The position numbers were made by a program, and so were the translations under genes. Under the pieces are notes generated by a model. It was not told the DNA's origin and ran no database searches. It saw nothing but the letters and a program-made list of their open reading frames with translations. This document shows positions 31,746 through 41,153 of a DNA stretch of 64,000 bases, piece after piece; the first letter of the stretch is position 1, and every line of letters starts with the position of its first letter. The stretch is from an uncultured Clostridia bacterium (GTDB lineage Bacteria; Bacillota; Limnochordia; Darwinibacteriales; DTU012): contig FIZJ01000011.1 of the NCBI GenBank assembly GCA_900019385.1, positions 130,006 through 194,005 of the forward strand, written 5' to 3'.

Positions 31746-31760
31746 CAAGGAGGTGGAGCA

Positions 31761-32072
31761 ATGTACGCCGTTATTGAAACAGGCGGGAAGCAGTACAAAG
31801 TCGCGGAAGGCGATGCGATTTACGTTGAGAAGTTAGACGCGCCCGTCGGAGAACAGGTAGTGCTGGATCGAGTGCTTCTGGTGAGCAAGGATGGTGACGT
31901 GGTGGTAGGCACACCGACTGTGGCCGACGCCAAAGTCACAGCCAAGGTAGAGGATCACGGCAAGGGCGAGAAGATCATTGTCCTTAAGTACAAGCCCAAA
32001 AAGAACTACCGCAAGAAAACCGGCCACCGCCAGCCCTTTACCAAGCTGGTTATCGAAAAGATTGAGGCTTAA
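31761..32072 (+). CDS. rplU: Large ribosomal subunit protein bL21
   Basis: A 103-residue ribosomal protein beginning [14 protein letters not shown], with the [19 protein letters not shown]-binding segment near the C-terminus. AAGGAGGTGG precedes ATG 31761. It is followed with a one-base overlap by prp and then rpmA, the standard Firmicute order. Confidence 0.97.
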   Translation: MYAVIETGGKQYKVAEGDAIYVEKLDAPVGEQVVLDRVLLVSKDGDVVVGTPTVADAKVTAKVEDHGKGEKIIVLKYKPKKNYRKKTGHRQPFTKLVIEKIEA

Positions 32073-32404
32073 TGACTAGAATCAGGATTATCAAGGCTGG
32101 AGAAGATATCGTTGGTTTTGCTGCCGCAGGCCACACAGGCTATGCCCCGCACGGCGAAGATATTGTCTGCGCAGCGGTGTCGGCCCTCACCCAGACAGCG
32201 GTGATCGGGCTCCGCGAAGTGCTGGGCGTGGCAGCGGACGTGGAGATTAAAGACGGATTTTTACAATGCTTTTTACCGCAGGAACTACCGGAACCGCTGA
32301 GGCGGCAGAGCCAGTTGATCCTGCAGGTGATGTGTGCAGGCTTGAGAGCGGTGTTCCAGGAATACGGAGCTAAGTACCTGGAAATTGAGGAGGTGGAACC
32401 ATGA
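32072..32404 (+). CDS. prp: Ribosomal-processing cysteine protease Prp
   Basis: A 110-residue protease that removes the N-terminal extension of L27 before ribosome assembly. The catalytic His21 (in GHTGY) and Cys33 (in DIVCAAVS) are both present. The start overlaps the rplU stop by one base and the end overlaps rpmA by four. The downstream L27 does carry the extension that this protease cuts. Confidence 0.94.
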   Translation: MTRIRIIKAGEDIVGFAAAGHTGYAPHGEDIVCAAVSALTQTAVIGLREVLGVAADVEIKDGFLQCFLPQELPEPLRRQSQLILQVMCAGLRAVFQEYGAKYLEIEEVEP

Positions 32405-32694
32405 GAATCAATCTGCAGCTGTTTGCCCAGAAGAAAGGCGCGGGCAGCACCAAAAACGGCCGTGATTCGATTGCCAAGCGGCTGGGTGTCAAGAGTCACG
32501 ATGGACAATATGTCAGTGCCGGCAGTATCATTGTCAGGCAGCGCGGCACCAAGATCAGGCCGGGCCTGAATGTGGGCATTGGCAAGGACGATACACTGTT
32601 CGCCAAGATAGACGGGTACGTTTCTTTTGAACGGAGCGGCAAATTCCACAAGCGGGTAAGTGTCCGGCCGGAAAAGGAAACCGTTACAGCGTGA
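32401..32694 (+). CDS. rpmA: Large ribosomal subunit protein bL27 (with cleavable N-terminal extension)
   Basis: A 97-residue L27. The N-terminus [13 protein letters not shown] is the Firmicute extension; Prp is expected to cut after the LQLFA segment, leaving the mature end that reaches the peptidyl transferase centre. The remaining sequence (STKNGRDS, then [11 protein letters not shown]) is typical of L27. It is the last gene of the operon and is followed by a terminator. Confidence 0.97.
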   Translation: MRINLQLFAQKKGAGSTKNGRDSIAKRLGVKSHDGQYVSAGSIIVRQRGTKIRPGLNVGIGKDDTLFAKIDGYVSFERSGKFHKRVSVRPEKETVTA

Positions 32695-32704
32695 GCGAAA
32701 GGCC

Positions 32705-32739
32705 AAACCCTTTTGTACAGAAGTGCAAGAGGGTTTTTT
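32705..32739 (+). terminator. Rho-independent terminator after rpmA
   Basis: AAACCCTTTTG (32705-32715) pairs with CAAGAGGGTTT (32726-32736) with one G-T pair, followed by a T run. Confidence 0.88.
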
Positions 32740-32798
32740 CATGATTTGCCGGAAAACCTATGTGTTGACGGCATATTTGGGGAACGACGGAGTGATGA

Positions 32799-34094
<1,296 letters not shown>

Positions 34095-34125
34095 GGTGTG
34101 ACAGGTCACCGTCCCCTGTCACACC
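34095..34125. repeat. REP-like palindrome, copy 1 (obgE / MetH-like junction)
   Basis: Perfect 11-base arms GGTGTGACAGG and CCTGTCACACC around the loop TCACCGTCC. A 25-base core is identical to copy 2 at 51358-51382. It lies between two convergent genes, one base after the obgE stop codon, and could act as a two-way terminator. A related CCCGTCACATCACA tail follows. Confidence 0.85.
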
Positions 34126-34133
34126 CCGTCACA

Positions 34134-35498
34134 TCACACATCAATGATGTCTGCTTTCGTAAGACGGGGCACTACTGCTGTTAAGTCTGGAGCTGCCGCC
34201 AGGCAGCCGTATTTTCGCACAATAGGCTTGATGGCGGTGAGGAATGGGGCGTCTCTGCCAGCTGTGTTGATGATCAGTCGTCCGTTGTAGATGCGGGCGG
34301 CTTTTTCAATTACTTCCGGATTGGAACTGCTGATCATCAGGGGGAGTTTGACGATACCCTGTATCGCTTTGACAACGTCGACCACAGCCGCTTTCTCATC
34401 GATTCCAGGCACGGCCACATTCACATCCAGGATGGCAGCGCCATCGTCTTGCTGGTCGAGGGCTTCCTGGATCAGGCAATCGAGATCGCCACGGCACAGG
34501 GCGTCCGCCAACTGCTGGTCGGTTCCAGGATGGATCCGGCCGCAAAGGAGTGTGGCCTCGTCCTCGAAAGTGACGGTTGTTCTGCCGGAGCTTGCCATCT
34601 GCAGCCGGGGAACTGTGATCGACACCGATTTGGTACCGGCCAGTGCATGCTTCAATGCTTCGATGTGGGCTGGGGTAGTGCCGCAGCAGCCGCCCAAAAT
34701 CCGCGCTCCCTTGGCGGCCATGCCGCACCCATAGGCGGCGAATTCAGCGGGCATAACGGGAAAAACCGTTTCGTTCCCAAGCAATTGGGGTAAACCTGCA
34801 TTAGGCTGGACCATGATCGGGACTTGAGCGTACCTGAGCATGGCTTCCATCAGCGGCGCAACCTCTTCAGGGCCCAGAGAACAGTTGATCCCCAAAGCAT
34901 CGACGCCGAGGCTCTGCAGCACATTGACCACAGTCATGGGATCGGCGCCGGTTAGGGTGCGGCCGTTCGCTTGGAAGGTCATGGTGCAGAACACGGGCAG
35001 ATCCGTGTTTTCCCGGGCGGCGAGGACAGCGGCCTTCGCCTCGTAAAGATCAGACATCGTTTCAACCAGGACCAGATCGGCACCGGCAGCGGCGCCGGCG
35101 CGGATCTGTTCCGCAAATGCTTCATACGCCGTCTCAAAGCTCAGCGTCCCGTATGGCTCCATCAGCTGCCCCAGCGGGCCCACATCCAGGGCCACCAGCC
35201 GATCCGCCGCCGCCTTCCGGGCGATCTCCACCGCCGCTTTGATCACAGCGGCCAAGTCCAGCCCTGATCCGGCCAGTTTGAAGCGGTTGGCGCTGAAAGT
35301 GTTGGTGGTGACAGCCTGAGCTCCAGCCTCGACATATGCCCGGTGGATTCCGGCAATGACTTCAGGCCTTTCCAAGTTGTACTTCTCCGCCAGATCTCCA
35401 CCTTTCAAGCCCAGACCCTGCAGCATTGTCCCCATGGCACCGTCGAAGATCAGGAGCTGTTCGCATAAAAGCCGTTCAAGTTTTCCTCTGCCGTTCAT
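34134..35498 (-). CDS. MetH-like homocysteine methyltransferase with truncated pterin-binding domain
   Basis: A 454-residue protein. Residues 1-290 form the homocysteine-binding barrel of MetH/BHMT with zinc ligands Cys206, Cys271 and Cys272 (GGCCGT). Residues 310-454 match the first half of the MetH pterin-binding domain (AAILDVNVAVPGIDE, LMISSSNPEVIEKA), but the domain ends about halfway and no B12 domain follows. The usual GERINPTG motif is degraded to CGRIHPGTD. It may transfer methyl groups from a corrinoid protein or S-methyl donor encoded elsewhere, or be decaying. The stop lies nine bases from the palindromic repeat that follows obgE. No SAM riboswitch was seen upstream. Confidence 0.82.
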   Translation of the reverse strand: MNGRGKLERLLCEQLLIFDGAMGTMLQGLGLKGGDLAEKYNLERPEVIAGIHRAYVEAGAQAVTTNTFSANRFKLAGSGLDLAAVIKAAVEIARKAAADRLVALDVGPLGQLMEPYGTLSFETAYEAFAEQIRAGAAAGADLVLVETMSDLYEAKAAVLAARENTDLPVFCTMTFQANGRTLTGADPMTVVNVLQSLGVDALGINCSLGPEEVAPLMEAMLRYAQVPIMVQPNAGLPQLLGNETVFPVMPAEFAAYGCGMAAKGARILGGCCGTTPAHIEALKHALAGTKSVSITVPRLQMASSGRTTVTFEDEATLLCGRIHPGTDQQLADALCRGDLDCLIQEALDQQDDGAAILDVNVAVPGIDEKAAVVDVVKAIQGIVKLPLMISSSNPEVIEKAARIYNGRLIINTAGRDAPFLTAIKPIVRKYGCLAAAPDLTAVVPRLTKADIIDV

Positions 35499-35539
35499 AC
35501 TCTCTGCCGTCCTTTCCGCTGCGGCACACTACATGCCGC

Positions 35540-35557
35540 GGCTGGCCGCGGCCAGCC
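35540..35557. repeat. Strong hairpin in the MetH-like leader
   Basis: GGCTGGC and GCCAGCC pair around CGCG. A second short pair (GCGGC with GCCGC, 35521-35538) lies beside it. Both fall within the 5' leader of the minus-strand gene if transcription starts near 35595. No known riboswitch pattern was recognised. Confidence 0.5.
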
Positions 35558-35598
35558 AATAGGCCTGCCGAATCTCTGCCGCCAGCCTAGATGCTAAT

Positions 35599-35627
35599 AT
35601 AGTACACATTTTATGCCGCAAAAGCAA
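35599..35627 (-). promoter_or_regulatory. Candidate promoter of the MetH-like gene
   Basis: Read on the minus strand: TTGCTT (35622-35627), 17-base spacer, TACTAT (35599-35604). The hexamers are moderate but the spacing is ideal, and this is the only candidate in the divergent gap. Confidence 0.4.
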
Positions 35628-35642
35628 GGAGAGGGTCCTTCG

Positions 35643-35676
35643 CCTGAAAGATCAGGAGCCGGCAGGAAATTGCCGG
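35643..35676 (+). promoter_or_regulatory. Tandem hairpins upstream of xylA
   Basis: CCTGA/TCAGG (35643-35656) is followed at once by CCGGCA/TGCCGG (35659-35676), and then TTCTTTCC. They could form an attenuator-like leader for xylA. No known xylose operator was recognised in this 238-base divergent gap. Confidence 0.35.
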
Positions 35677-35736
35677 TTCTTTCCAGAACAAATAGATGAA
35701 ATTATCAAAGAAAAAATCAAAGAAAGGTGGTTGAAT

Positions 35737-37056
35737 ATGAGCGAGGTTTTCAAAGGTATAAATCGGATCCAGTACGAAGGTCCGGAGTCAAAGAATCCAA
35801 TGGCCTATAAACACTATAATCCAGCCGAGATGGTCGGCGATCGGACCATGGCTGACCACCTGCGGTTCGCGGTGGCGTACTGGCACACGTTCACCGGCAA
35901 AGGCGTGGATCCCTTCGGCGCGGCCACCATGTTCCGCCCCTGGGATCAGCCGAGCAATCCGCTGGATCAGGCTAAAGAGCGGATGATCGCGGCCTTTGAG
36001 TTCATGAGCAAGCTCGGTGTCAAGTATTTCTGCTTCCATGACCGGGACATCGCCCCGGAAGGAGCGACCTTAAGGGAAACCAACAAGAATCTTGATGTGA
36101 TTGTCGACCTGGCCAAGCAGCTGATGAAAGATACCGGCATCAAGCTTTTGTGGGGCACCGCCAATCTATTCGGCCATCCCCGCTTTGTCCACGGCGCCGC
36201 CACTTCGTGCAACGCCGATGTGTTCGCCTATGCGGCGGCCCAAGTCAAGAAAGCCCTGGAGATCACCAAAGAGCTCGGGGGAGAAAACTATGTATTCTGG
36301 GGCGGCCGGGAAGGCTATGAGACTTTGCTCAACACCAACATGCAGCTCGAGCTGGACAACTTCGCCCGCTTCCTGCACATGGCGGTGGATTACGCCAAGG
36401 AAATCGGATTTACCGGCCAGTTCCTGATCGAGCCGAAGCCAAAGGAGCCAACCAAGCATCAGTACGATTTTGACGCCGCCACAGTCCACGGGTTCCTTTT
36501 GAAATACGGCTTGGATAAACACTTCAAGCTGAATATCGAAGCTAACCATGCTACTCTGGCCGGCCACACCTTCCAGCATGAACTGCACTATGCACGGATC
36601 AACGGGCTTCTGGGCAGTGTCGACGCCAATCAGGGCGACCTGCTGCTCGGTTGGGATACGGATCAGATGCCGACAGACATCTACACAACCACCCTGGCTA
36701 TGTACGAGATCCTGAAAAACGGCGGCCTTGCGCCCGGCGGGCTGAACTTCGACTGCAAAGTCCGGAGAGGCTCCTTCGAACTCGAGGATCTGTTCATCGG
36801 CCATATTGTCGGTTTTGATGCCTTTGCCTATGGCCTCAAAGTCGCCTACAAACTTCTGCAGTCGGGTGAGCTGGAGCAGTTTGTGGAGGAACGCTATGCC
36901 AGCTACACCAAGGGCATCGGTAAAGAGATAGTGGACGGAACAGCCGACTTCAAGAAATTGGAAGCCTATGCGCTTGATCTGCCTGAAATTACCAATAAGT
37001 CAGGGCGCCAGGAAGTGCTTGAATCAATCATCAACCGTTACATGCTTCAGGGCTGA
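35737..37056 (+). CDS. xylA: Xylose isomerase
   Basis: A 439-residue class II xylose isomerase that converts D-xylose to D-xylulose using two divalent metal ions. Catalytic His101 and Asp104 are in FHDRD; metal-binding motifs include LIEPKPKEP (near 232) and [12 protein letters not shown] 35737 follows AAAGGTGG at six bases; a TTG at 35731 overlaps that spacing. No xylulokinase or xylose transporter is adjacent. The gene, with the MetH-like gene, sits between obgE and nadD, which are usually close neighbours. It may complement the secreted arabinose-type glycosidase at 13373 in using plant pentoses. Confidence 0.96.
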   Translation: MSEVFKGINRIQYEGPESKNPMAYKHYNPAEMVGDRTMADHLRFAVAYWHTFTGKGVDPFGAATMFRPWDQPSNPLDQAKERMIAAFEFMSKLGVKYFCFHDRDIAPEGATLRETNKNLDVIVDLAKQLMKDTGIKLLWGTANLFGHPRFVHGAATSCNADVFAYAAAQVKKALEITKELGGENYVFWGGREGYETLLNTNMQLELDNFARFLHMAVDYAKEIGFTGQFLIEPKPKEPTKHQYDFDAATVHGFLLKYGLDKHFKLNIEANHATLAGHTFQHELHYARINGLLGSVDANQGDLLLGWDTDQMPTDIYTTTLAMYEILKNGGLAPGGLNFDCKVRRGSFELEDLFIGHIVGFDAFAYGLKVAYKLLQSGELEQFVEERYASYTKGIGKEIVDGTADFKKLEAYALDLPEITNKSGRQEVLESIINRYMLQG

Positions 37057-37115
37057 CTAATCTCCATCCTGACAGGAACCGGCTAGTCTGTGCAGAATAT
37101 ATAACGTAAGGCTTG

Positions 37116-37147
37116 GAACCCACCGAGCCGGAGCCCTTGGTGGGTTC
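37116..37147 (+). terminator. Hairpin between xylA and nadD
   Basis: Perfect nine-base arms GAACCCACC and GGTGGGTTC with a 14-base loop. No T run follows, so termination is uncertain; it may protect the xylA mRNA end. Confidence 0.45.
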
Positions 37148-37176
37148 GGCCTATTAATTTCCAGAACGGAGCGGCC

Positions 37177-37842
37177 ATGATTACACAGTCCAAGCTTTGC
37201 AGAATTGGGGTTATGGGCGGTACATTCGACCCGATTCACTATGGGCACCTGGTGACCGCGGAAGTGGTCCGCGGCGAGTTTGACATTGACCTGGTGCTTT
37301 TCGTGCCGTCGGGCCTGCCGCCGCACAAAGATCCGCGCCTGGTCAGCCCCAAGGAGCACCGTTACCTGATGACGGTGTTCGCTACTCTGACCAACCCATA
37401 CTTCGAAGTGTCCCGGGTAGACATTGATCGGGAAGGGGAAACCTATACCATCGACACACTCCGGGACTTGAGAAAGCTGTATGGGGACGAGGTTGAACTC
37501 TATTTTATCACAGGAGCCGACGCCATCGCCGAAATCTGTGAATGGAAAGACGCGGCGGAGCTGGTGAAGCTGGCGGAGTTTGTCGCCGCAACCCGTCCGG
37601 GCTATCAGTTTGATCAGAGGATCCCGGAATGGTTTGAACAGCAAGGAAGCCAGCTGCATTTGCTGCAGGTGCCGGCTATGGCCATATCCTCAACAGATAT
37701 CCGCAGGCGTGTCGAGGAGCAGAAATCGATCCGCTATTTTGTGCCTGAGGCTGTCGAGCACTACATCCGCAAGAACTGCCTGTACATGCCGAAACACACC
37801 CACACTAACGATGCAGGCAGCGAAGTTTTTAGGTGCAGATAG
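37177..37842 (+). CDS. nadD: Nicotinate-nucleotide adenylyltransferase
   Basis: A 221-residue enzyme that makes nicotinate adenine dinucleotide in NAD synthesis. The nucleotidyltransferase motif GGTFDPIHYGH is at 14-24 and ISSTDIRRR lies near the C-terminus. It is followed by an LCP gene and rsfS; the yqeK gene often found after nadD is missing. The weak AACGGAG upstream fits ATG 37177. Confidence 0.95.
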   Translation: MITQSKLCRIGVMGGTFDPIHYGHLVTAEVVRGEFDIDLVLFVPSGLPPHKDPRLVSPKEHRYLMTVFATLTNPYFEVSRVDIDREGETYTIDTLRDLRKLYGDEVELYFITGADAIAEICEWKDAAELVKLAEFVAATRPGYQFDQRIPEWFEQQGSQLHLLQVPAMAISSTDIRRRVEEQKSIRYFVPEAVEHYIRKNCLYMPKHTHTNDAGSEVFRCR

Positions 37843-37862
37843 GAGATACGGGGGGTTAAAGG

Positions 37863-39131
37863 GTGCTTAGTCCCGAAGAAATCGCCAGAAAGCAGCAAGA
37901 ACTCGAAGCAAAGCGGGCCTGGAAAAAGAGGCGGAAGCACAAGACAATCATCTCCACCATATTCTTGTGCCTGATTGGCATATGCCTGCTCTTCGGCTCG
38001 GCCTATTTTAGCTACCAGCGCGGGCTGGCTGGCAGACGCATTTCCGATCCTTACGGAGTGATCTCCTGGGAGACCCCGGAGTATCAGCGCACTCATATTT
38101 TGTTTCTCGGCACCGACAGCTCCGAGCAGGCGCCTTCCAGAACCGACACCATTCTCCTGGCGGCTCTCGATCCAAACACAGGCCACGCGGGGGTTATCTC
38201 CATTCCGAGAGACACCCGCGTTTATGTTCCTGAGCGGGAGCGCTGGGACCGGATTAACGCTGTCCATGTCTACGGTGGGCCGGAATTGACTGTCAAGACA
38301 GTCTCGGAGTTACTCGGCGTGCGGATTGATTATTACATCGAAACCGACTTTGCCGGTTTCAGCAAGATCATCGACACGCTGGGCGGAGTGGAGATCGACG
38401 TGGAAAAAGACATGCAGTACACTGACGTTGCCGGTGGCTTGTACATCGATATCAAGGCCGGCCGGCAGGTTTTGGACGGGGAGACGGCACTGGAATATGT
38501 CCGCTACCGCGACCACTTGGGCGATGTGGCCTTGGTGAATCCAAACTATGAAGTCTACGGCGGCCGGGTGGAAAGGCAGCGAAAGTTCATCCTGGCAGTG
38601 ATCAAAGAAATCCTGCAGCCCAGCACCATTTTCAAGCTCCCCAAACTTCTGAGCCAGATATGGGACGCGGTGGACACAAACGTCCCGTGGTCAACCGCCT
38701 TGAAACTTGCGTTTGCAGCTGAGCGTTTCACTGTGGACAAGGTGCAGACGGCCATTGTTCCCGGGAATTCAGAACAGATTGGCGGCGCCTGGTATTGGAT
38801 AGCCGATGCCGAGCGGACCAAACAGGTGGTGGATTGGATTATTCACGGGGCGCCCATGCCGTTGACCGCCGAGGTGTTGAACGGTTCAGGTGTCCAGGGT
38901 ATCGCCGCTGCCGCCGCCGAGTTTGTGCGCAGCCACAATGTTGATGTCAAGCGGATCGGCAATGCGGAGCACTTCAACTACCCTGTTTCCGAAATCAGAG
39001 TGAACTCCCAAGCCGAGGCCGACCGCGTGGCCGAGCTGGCGCAGTTCTTGCAGGCGGAAGTGCTGATTGATCCCTTCAGAGACCAGACCTTTGATATGAC
39101 GATCATTGTCGGAAAAAACTTCTCCAAATAG
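37863..39131 (+). CDS. LytR-CpsA-Psr (LCP) family protein with LytR_C domain
   Basis: A 422-residue membrane-anchored phosphotransferase that attaches anionic glycopolymers to peptidoglycan. It has a basic cytoplasmic N-terminus, one transmembrane helix (about 29-50) and the LCP domain with DSSEQAPSRTDTI, ISIPRDTRV and a DGETALEYVRYRD segment. A C-terminal LytR_C domain begins near 338 (AEVLNGSGVQGIA). The Arg and Asp residues that bind the polyprenyl pyrophosphate are in the conserved motifs. GTG 37863 follows GGGGG closely. It lies in the nadD-LCP-rsfS cluster seen in many Firmicutes. Confidence 0.93.
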   Translation: MLSPEEIARKQQELEAKRAWKKRRKHKTIISTIFLCLIGICLLFGSAYFSYQRGLAGRRISDPYGVISWETPEYQRTHILFLGTDSSEQAPSRTDTILLAALDPNTGHAGVISIPRDTRVYVPERERWDRINAVHVYGGPELTVKTVSELLGVRIDYYIETDFAGFSKIIDTLGGVEIDVEKDMQYTDVAGGLYIDIKAGRQVLDGETALEYVRYRDHLGDVALVNPNYEVYGGRVERQRKFILAVIKEILQPSTIFKLPKLLSQIWDAVDTNVPWSTALKLAFAAERFTVDKVQTAIVPGNSEQIGGAWYWIADAERTKQVVDWIIHGAPMPLTAEVLNGSGVQGIAAAAAEFVRSHNVDVKRIGNAEHFNYPVSEIRVNSQAEADRVAELAQFLQAEVLIDPFRDQTFDMTIIVGKNFSK

Positions 39132-39143
39132 GGAGGCGGTTGT

Positions 39144-39509
39144 TTGAGCAAACTCTCTGGCAAAGAGATGGCCGTAGCCATAGCCCAGGCGATGGACGAC
39201 AAGAAGGCCGACGATGTACAGATTCTGCGCATGAGCGAGATGATGGTGGAGACCGATTATTTTGTAATCTGCAGTTGTGTGTCTTTCCCGCAGATGCAGG
39301 CCATAACCCAGTCTGTCCGGGAAAGGATGGATCAGCACGGTGTGCCCTTGTGTAGGCAGGAGGGGCGGGACAACAACCACTGGATTCTGCTGGACTACGG
39401 TGAAGCTGTGGCGCATATCTTTTTGGAATCGGAACGCAGGTACTACAATCTGGAGAAGCTGTGGGCCGACGCAGAAAGGGTGCCGTTCAAAGAAGGAGCC
39501 GAGGCATGA
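39144..39509 (+). CDS. rsfS: Ribosomal silencing factor RsfS
   Basis: A 121-residue protein that binds L14 and blocks subunit joining when nutrients are low. Family landmarks are KKADDVQILRM, TDYFVICS and the late NNHWILLDYG segment. TTG 39144 follows GGGAGG. The stop overlaps the start of the methyltransferase by four bases. Confidence 0.94.
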   Translation: MSKLSGKEMAVAIAQAMDDKKADDVQILRMSEMMVETDYFVICSCVSFPQMQAITQSVRERMDQHGVPLCRQEGRDNNHWILLDYGEAVAHIFLESERRYYNLEKLWADAERVPFKEGAEA

Positions 39510-40273
39510 GCCGGGCCGATTCAGCCTACACCCATCTAGCCAAATATTACGATCGGTTGATGACTGTTGACTACCAGGCATGGGTCGGCTACCTGGCGAA
39601 GATTTGGACCAGGTTGGGGGTCCAGCCGAGAAGGATCTTGGAATTGGGAGCCGGCACCGGCGGCATCACCATCCCTTTGGCGCAGATGGGATATGAAATC
39701 GTGGCCGTGGACAGTTCGCCGGAGATGGCGGCAGTCGCCAGGGAAAAAGCGGCGGAAGCCCAGGTCGCGGTCGAGTTTATCATCCAGGCTATGGAAGATA
39801 TAGATCTAAGGCGTGAGTTTGACCTGATCCTCTGCTGCTGCGACGCTGCCAACTATCTCACTACTCGTGAGCAGTTCGGCCGGTTCATGCGCCAAGCCTG
39901 GCGCCATGCCAAGCCCGGCGGCCTGCTCTTGTTTGATTTAAACTCAGAACTGAAGTTGAAAGAGATCTACGGCAACAATTCATACGCCGAGCTCTTCGAC
40001 GATTTCGGGTACTTCTGGGACAATACTTTCGATGAAGACGCGGAGATTTGCACCATGCGCCTCACATTCATGATCAGGGAGCAAAACGGCTTGTACCGCC
40101 GGGCGAGCGAGATCCATCAAGAAAAGCTGTGGCGCCCAGGCCAGGTCTTTCAAATGCTGCAGGAGCATCAATGGGAACTGAAAGGGTACTGGCAGTTCCC
40201 CACATTCGCCGAACCAACCGGCGAAGCGGAACGGTGGCAGTTCGCCGCCCAAAAACCCATGGTTGAAATGTGA
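39506..40273 (+). CDS. Class I SAM-dependent methyltransferase
   Basis: A 255-residue methyltransferase. SAM motif I is LELGAGTGG near residue 46, the acidic residue in VAVDSS binds the ribose, and a DLILCCCDAANY segment follows. The substrate is unknown; the gene regularly follows rsfS in Clostridia. The ATGA overlap with rsfS implies coupling. It ends the nadD cluster and is followed by a terminator. Confidence 0.88.
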   Translation: MSRADSAYTHLAKYYDRLMTVDYQAWVGYLAKIWTRLGVQPRRILELGAGTGGITIPLAQMGYEIVAVDSSPEMAAVAREKAAEAQVAVEFIIQAMEDIDLRREFDLILCCCDAANYLTTREQFGRFMRQAWRHAKPGGLLLFDLNSELKLKEIYGNNSYAELFDDFGYFWDNTFDEDAEICTMRLTFMIREQNGLYRRASEIHQEKLWRPGQVFQMLQEHQWELKGYWQFPTFAEPTGEAERWQFAAQKPMVEM

Positions 40274-40308
40274 AAATGACGCCAGGAGATGTCCGGCGTC
40301 ATTTCTTT
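40274..40308 (+). terminator. Terminator after the methyltransferase gene
   Basis: AAATGACGCC pairs with GGCGTCATT around an 11-base loop, then TTCTTTC. The A-rich left arm could also serve the convergent small gene on the other strand. Confidence 0.8.
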
Positions 40309-40318
40309 CGGCCGTGAG

Positions 40319-40516
40319 TTATCGGCAGCAGCCCCTTTTGCCGTATCCCCGCTGTGCAAAGAACTGTGCCGCTTTGGCAGCCGAGGTTGTCAGTGTCAGC
40401 TGCTGATTGACCGGAGAAAGGGCTTTTTGCATGTGCGGCTGGTATCCTGCCATCTGGTGCCGCATCTGGGCAGCCGCCTGTTGAATCCACCGCTTATTGA
40501 CCCTTTGATATGCCAA
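40319..40516 (-). CDS. Small basic Gln-rich protein of unknown function
   Basis: A 65-residue protein starting at TTG (40514-40516 on the minus strand) behind a perfect GGAGGTGAT site ten bases upstream. It is basic and rich in Gln and Ala (WIQQAAAQMRHQM), with a C-terminal Gly/Arg/Cys tail (GYGKRGCCR). No membrane helix is visible. I do not recognise the family. It lies downstream of the SASP gene on the same strand but behind the SASP terminator. A spore or coat role is possible from context only. Confidence 0.5.
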   Translation of the reverse strand: MAYQRVNKRWIQQAAAQMRHQMAGYQPHMQKALSPVNQQLTLTTSAAKAAQFFAQRGYGKRGCCR

Positions 40517-40587
40517 TGGTCCATCACCTCCGTGCTCTCCTTACTATAAGATATGTAGGATCCGGGATAGCGGTGCGGGGCTCCAAG

Positions 40588-40623
40588 GCAAAGAAAAAAA
40601 GGCTGTGCCGGGCACAGCCTTTG
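40588..40623 (-). terminator. Terminator of the SASP gene
   Basis: On the minus strand AAAGGCTGTG pairs with CACAGCCTTT around a small loop, followed by a run of T. Confidence 0.9.
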
Positions 40624-40646
40624 TTTACAGCCGTCAAACATCAATT

Positions 40647-40898
40647 CTACTGCTGGCGGAAAACACTCCCGAGCGCAGTCGCCTGACTGGCCAGCGCTTG
40701 CTCCGCCGAAGCGATCATTTTACGGACCATGTGCCCTCCGACAGCGCCGCACTCTCTGGAAGTGATATTCCCCCAGTAGCCGGTTTTGTATTCCGGGTTT
40801 ATATTCAGTTCTTGCGCCACTTCATATTTGAATTGGTTCAGTGCGTTGTATGCCTGAGGCACTAATTTTTGATTCGAAGAACTGGAACCAAGCGCCAC
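40647..40898 (-). CDS. Alpha/beta-type small acid-soluble spore protein (SASP)
   Basis: An 83-residue DNA-binding spore protein that protects forespore DNA. The two family signatures are KYEVAQELNI, with the Glu-Val bond where the germination protease Gpr cuts, and GYWGNITSRECGAVGGHMVRKMI near the C-terminus (split here by position 55-75). GTG start behind AAAGGGGTG. The likely protease is encoded at 50238. Expected to be transcribed in the forespore by sigma-G. Confidence 0.95.
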   Translation of the reverse strand: MALGSSSSNQKLVPQAYNALNQFKYEVAQELNINPEYKTGYWGNITSRECGAVGGHMVRKMIASAEQALASQATALGSVFRQQ

Positions 40899-40940
40899 TG
40901 GTCAACACCCCTTTTCTCTAAAAATGATTTGCTTTGTGCT

Positions 40941-40972
40941 TATATATTGCCCGCAACGCAGGTTTTATATCA
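40941..40972 (-). promoter_or_regulatory. Candidate sigma-G promoter of the SASP gene
   Basis: On the minus strand TGATATA (40966-40972) lies 16 bases before CAATATATA (40941-40949), roughly 40 bases ahead of the start codon. It resembles sigma-G promoters of ssp genes but is not a close match. Confidence 0.35.
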
Positions 40973-41044
40973 CTGTTTGTATTGGCAAAACCGGTAAATT
41001 CTTGTATCAGCCCAGGCAAATCTGAGGCAGGAAAAGGAGTGGAT

Positions 41045-41089
41045 GTGTTGAACAATATAACGTGCGTTAGCTCCAGGTTATTTAGTTAA
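41045..41089 (+). other. Possible short leader ORF upstream of rnfC
   Basis: A 14-codon frame from GTG 41045 to TAA 41087-41089, preceded by a clear AAAGGAG at 41033-41039. The predicted peptide is MLNNITCVSSRLFS. It ends about 65 bases before the rnfC start. Translation is not shown; the strong ribosome site is the only evidence. The 255-base region between SASP and rnfC otherwise shows no gene. Confidence 0.3.
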
Positions 41090-41153
41090 AATGATTGTGA
41101 AAGGATTCTTAAGTACAAATCAAATCCGCGACTGCGAGAAAGGGTGTGTAAAG

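Noticed and set aside
34097-34125. CRISPR repeat
   Set aside because: Only one unit at each of two distant sites, with no spacers and no cas genes; the palindromic, gene-end position fits a REP-type element.
35499-35640. SAM riboswitch upstream of the MetH-like gene
   Set aside because: The minus-strand leader lacks the conserved SAM-I core sequences; only simple hairpins are present.
41064-41092. Rnf promoter with TAAAAT at 41087
   Set aside because: The -10 is acceptable but no -35 better than GCGTTA lies at correct spacing, so it was not listed as a feature.
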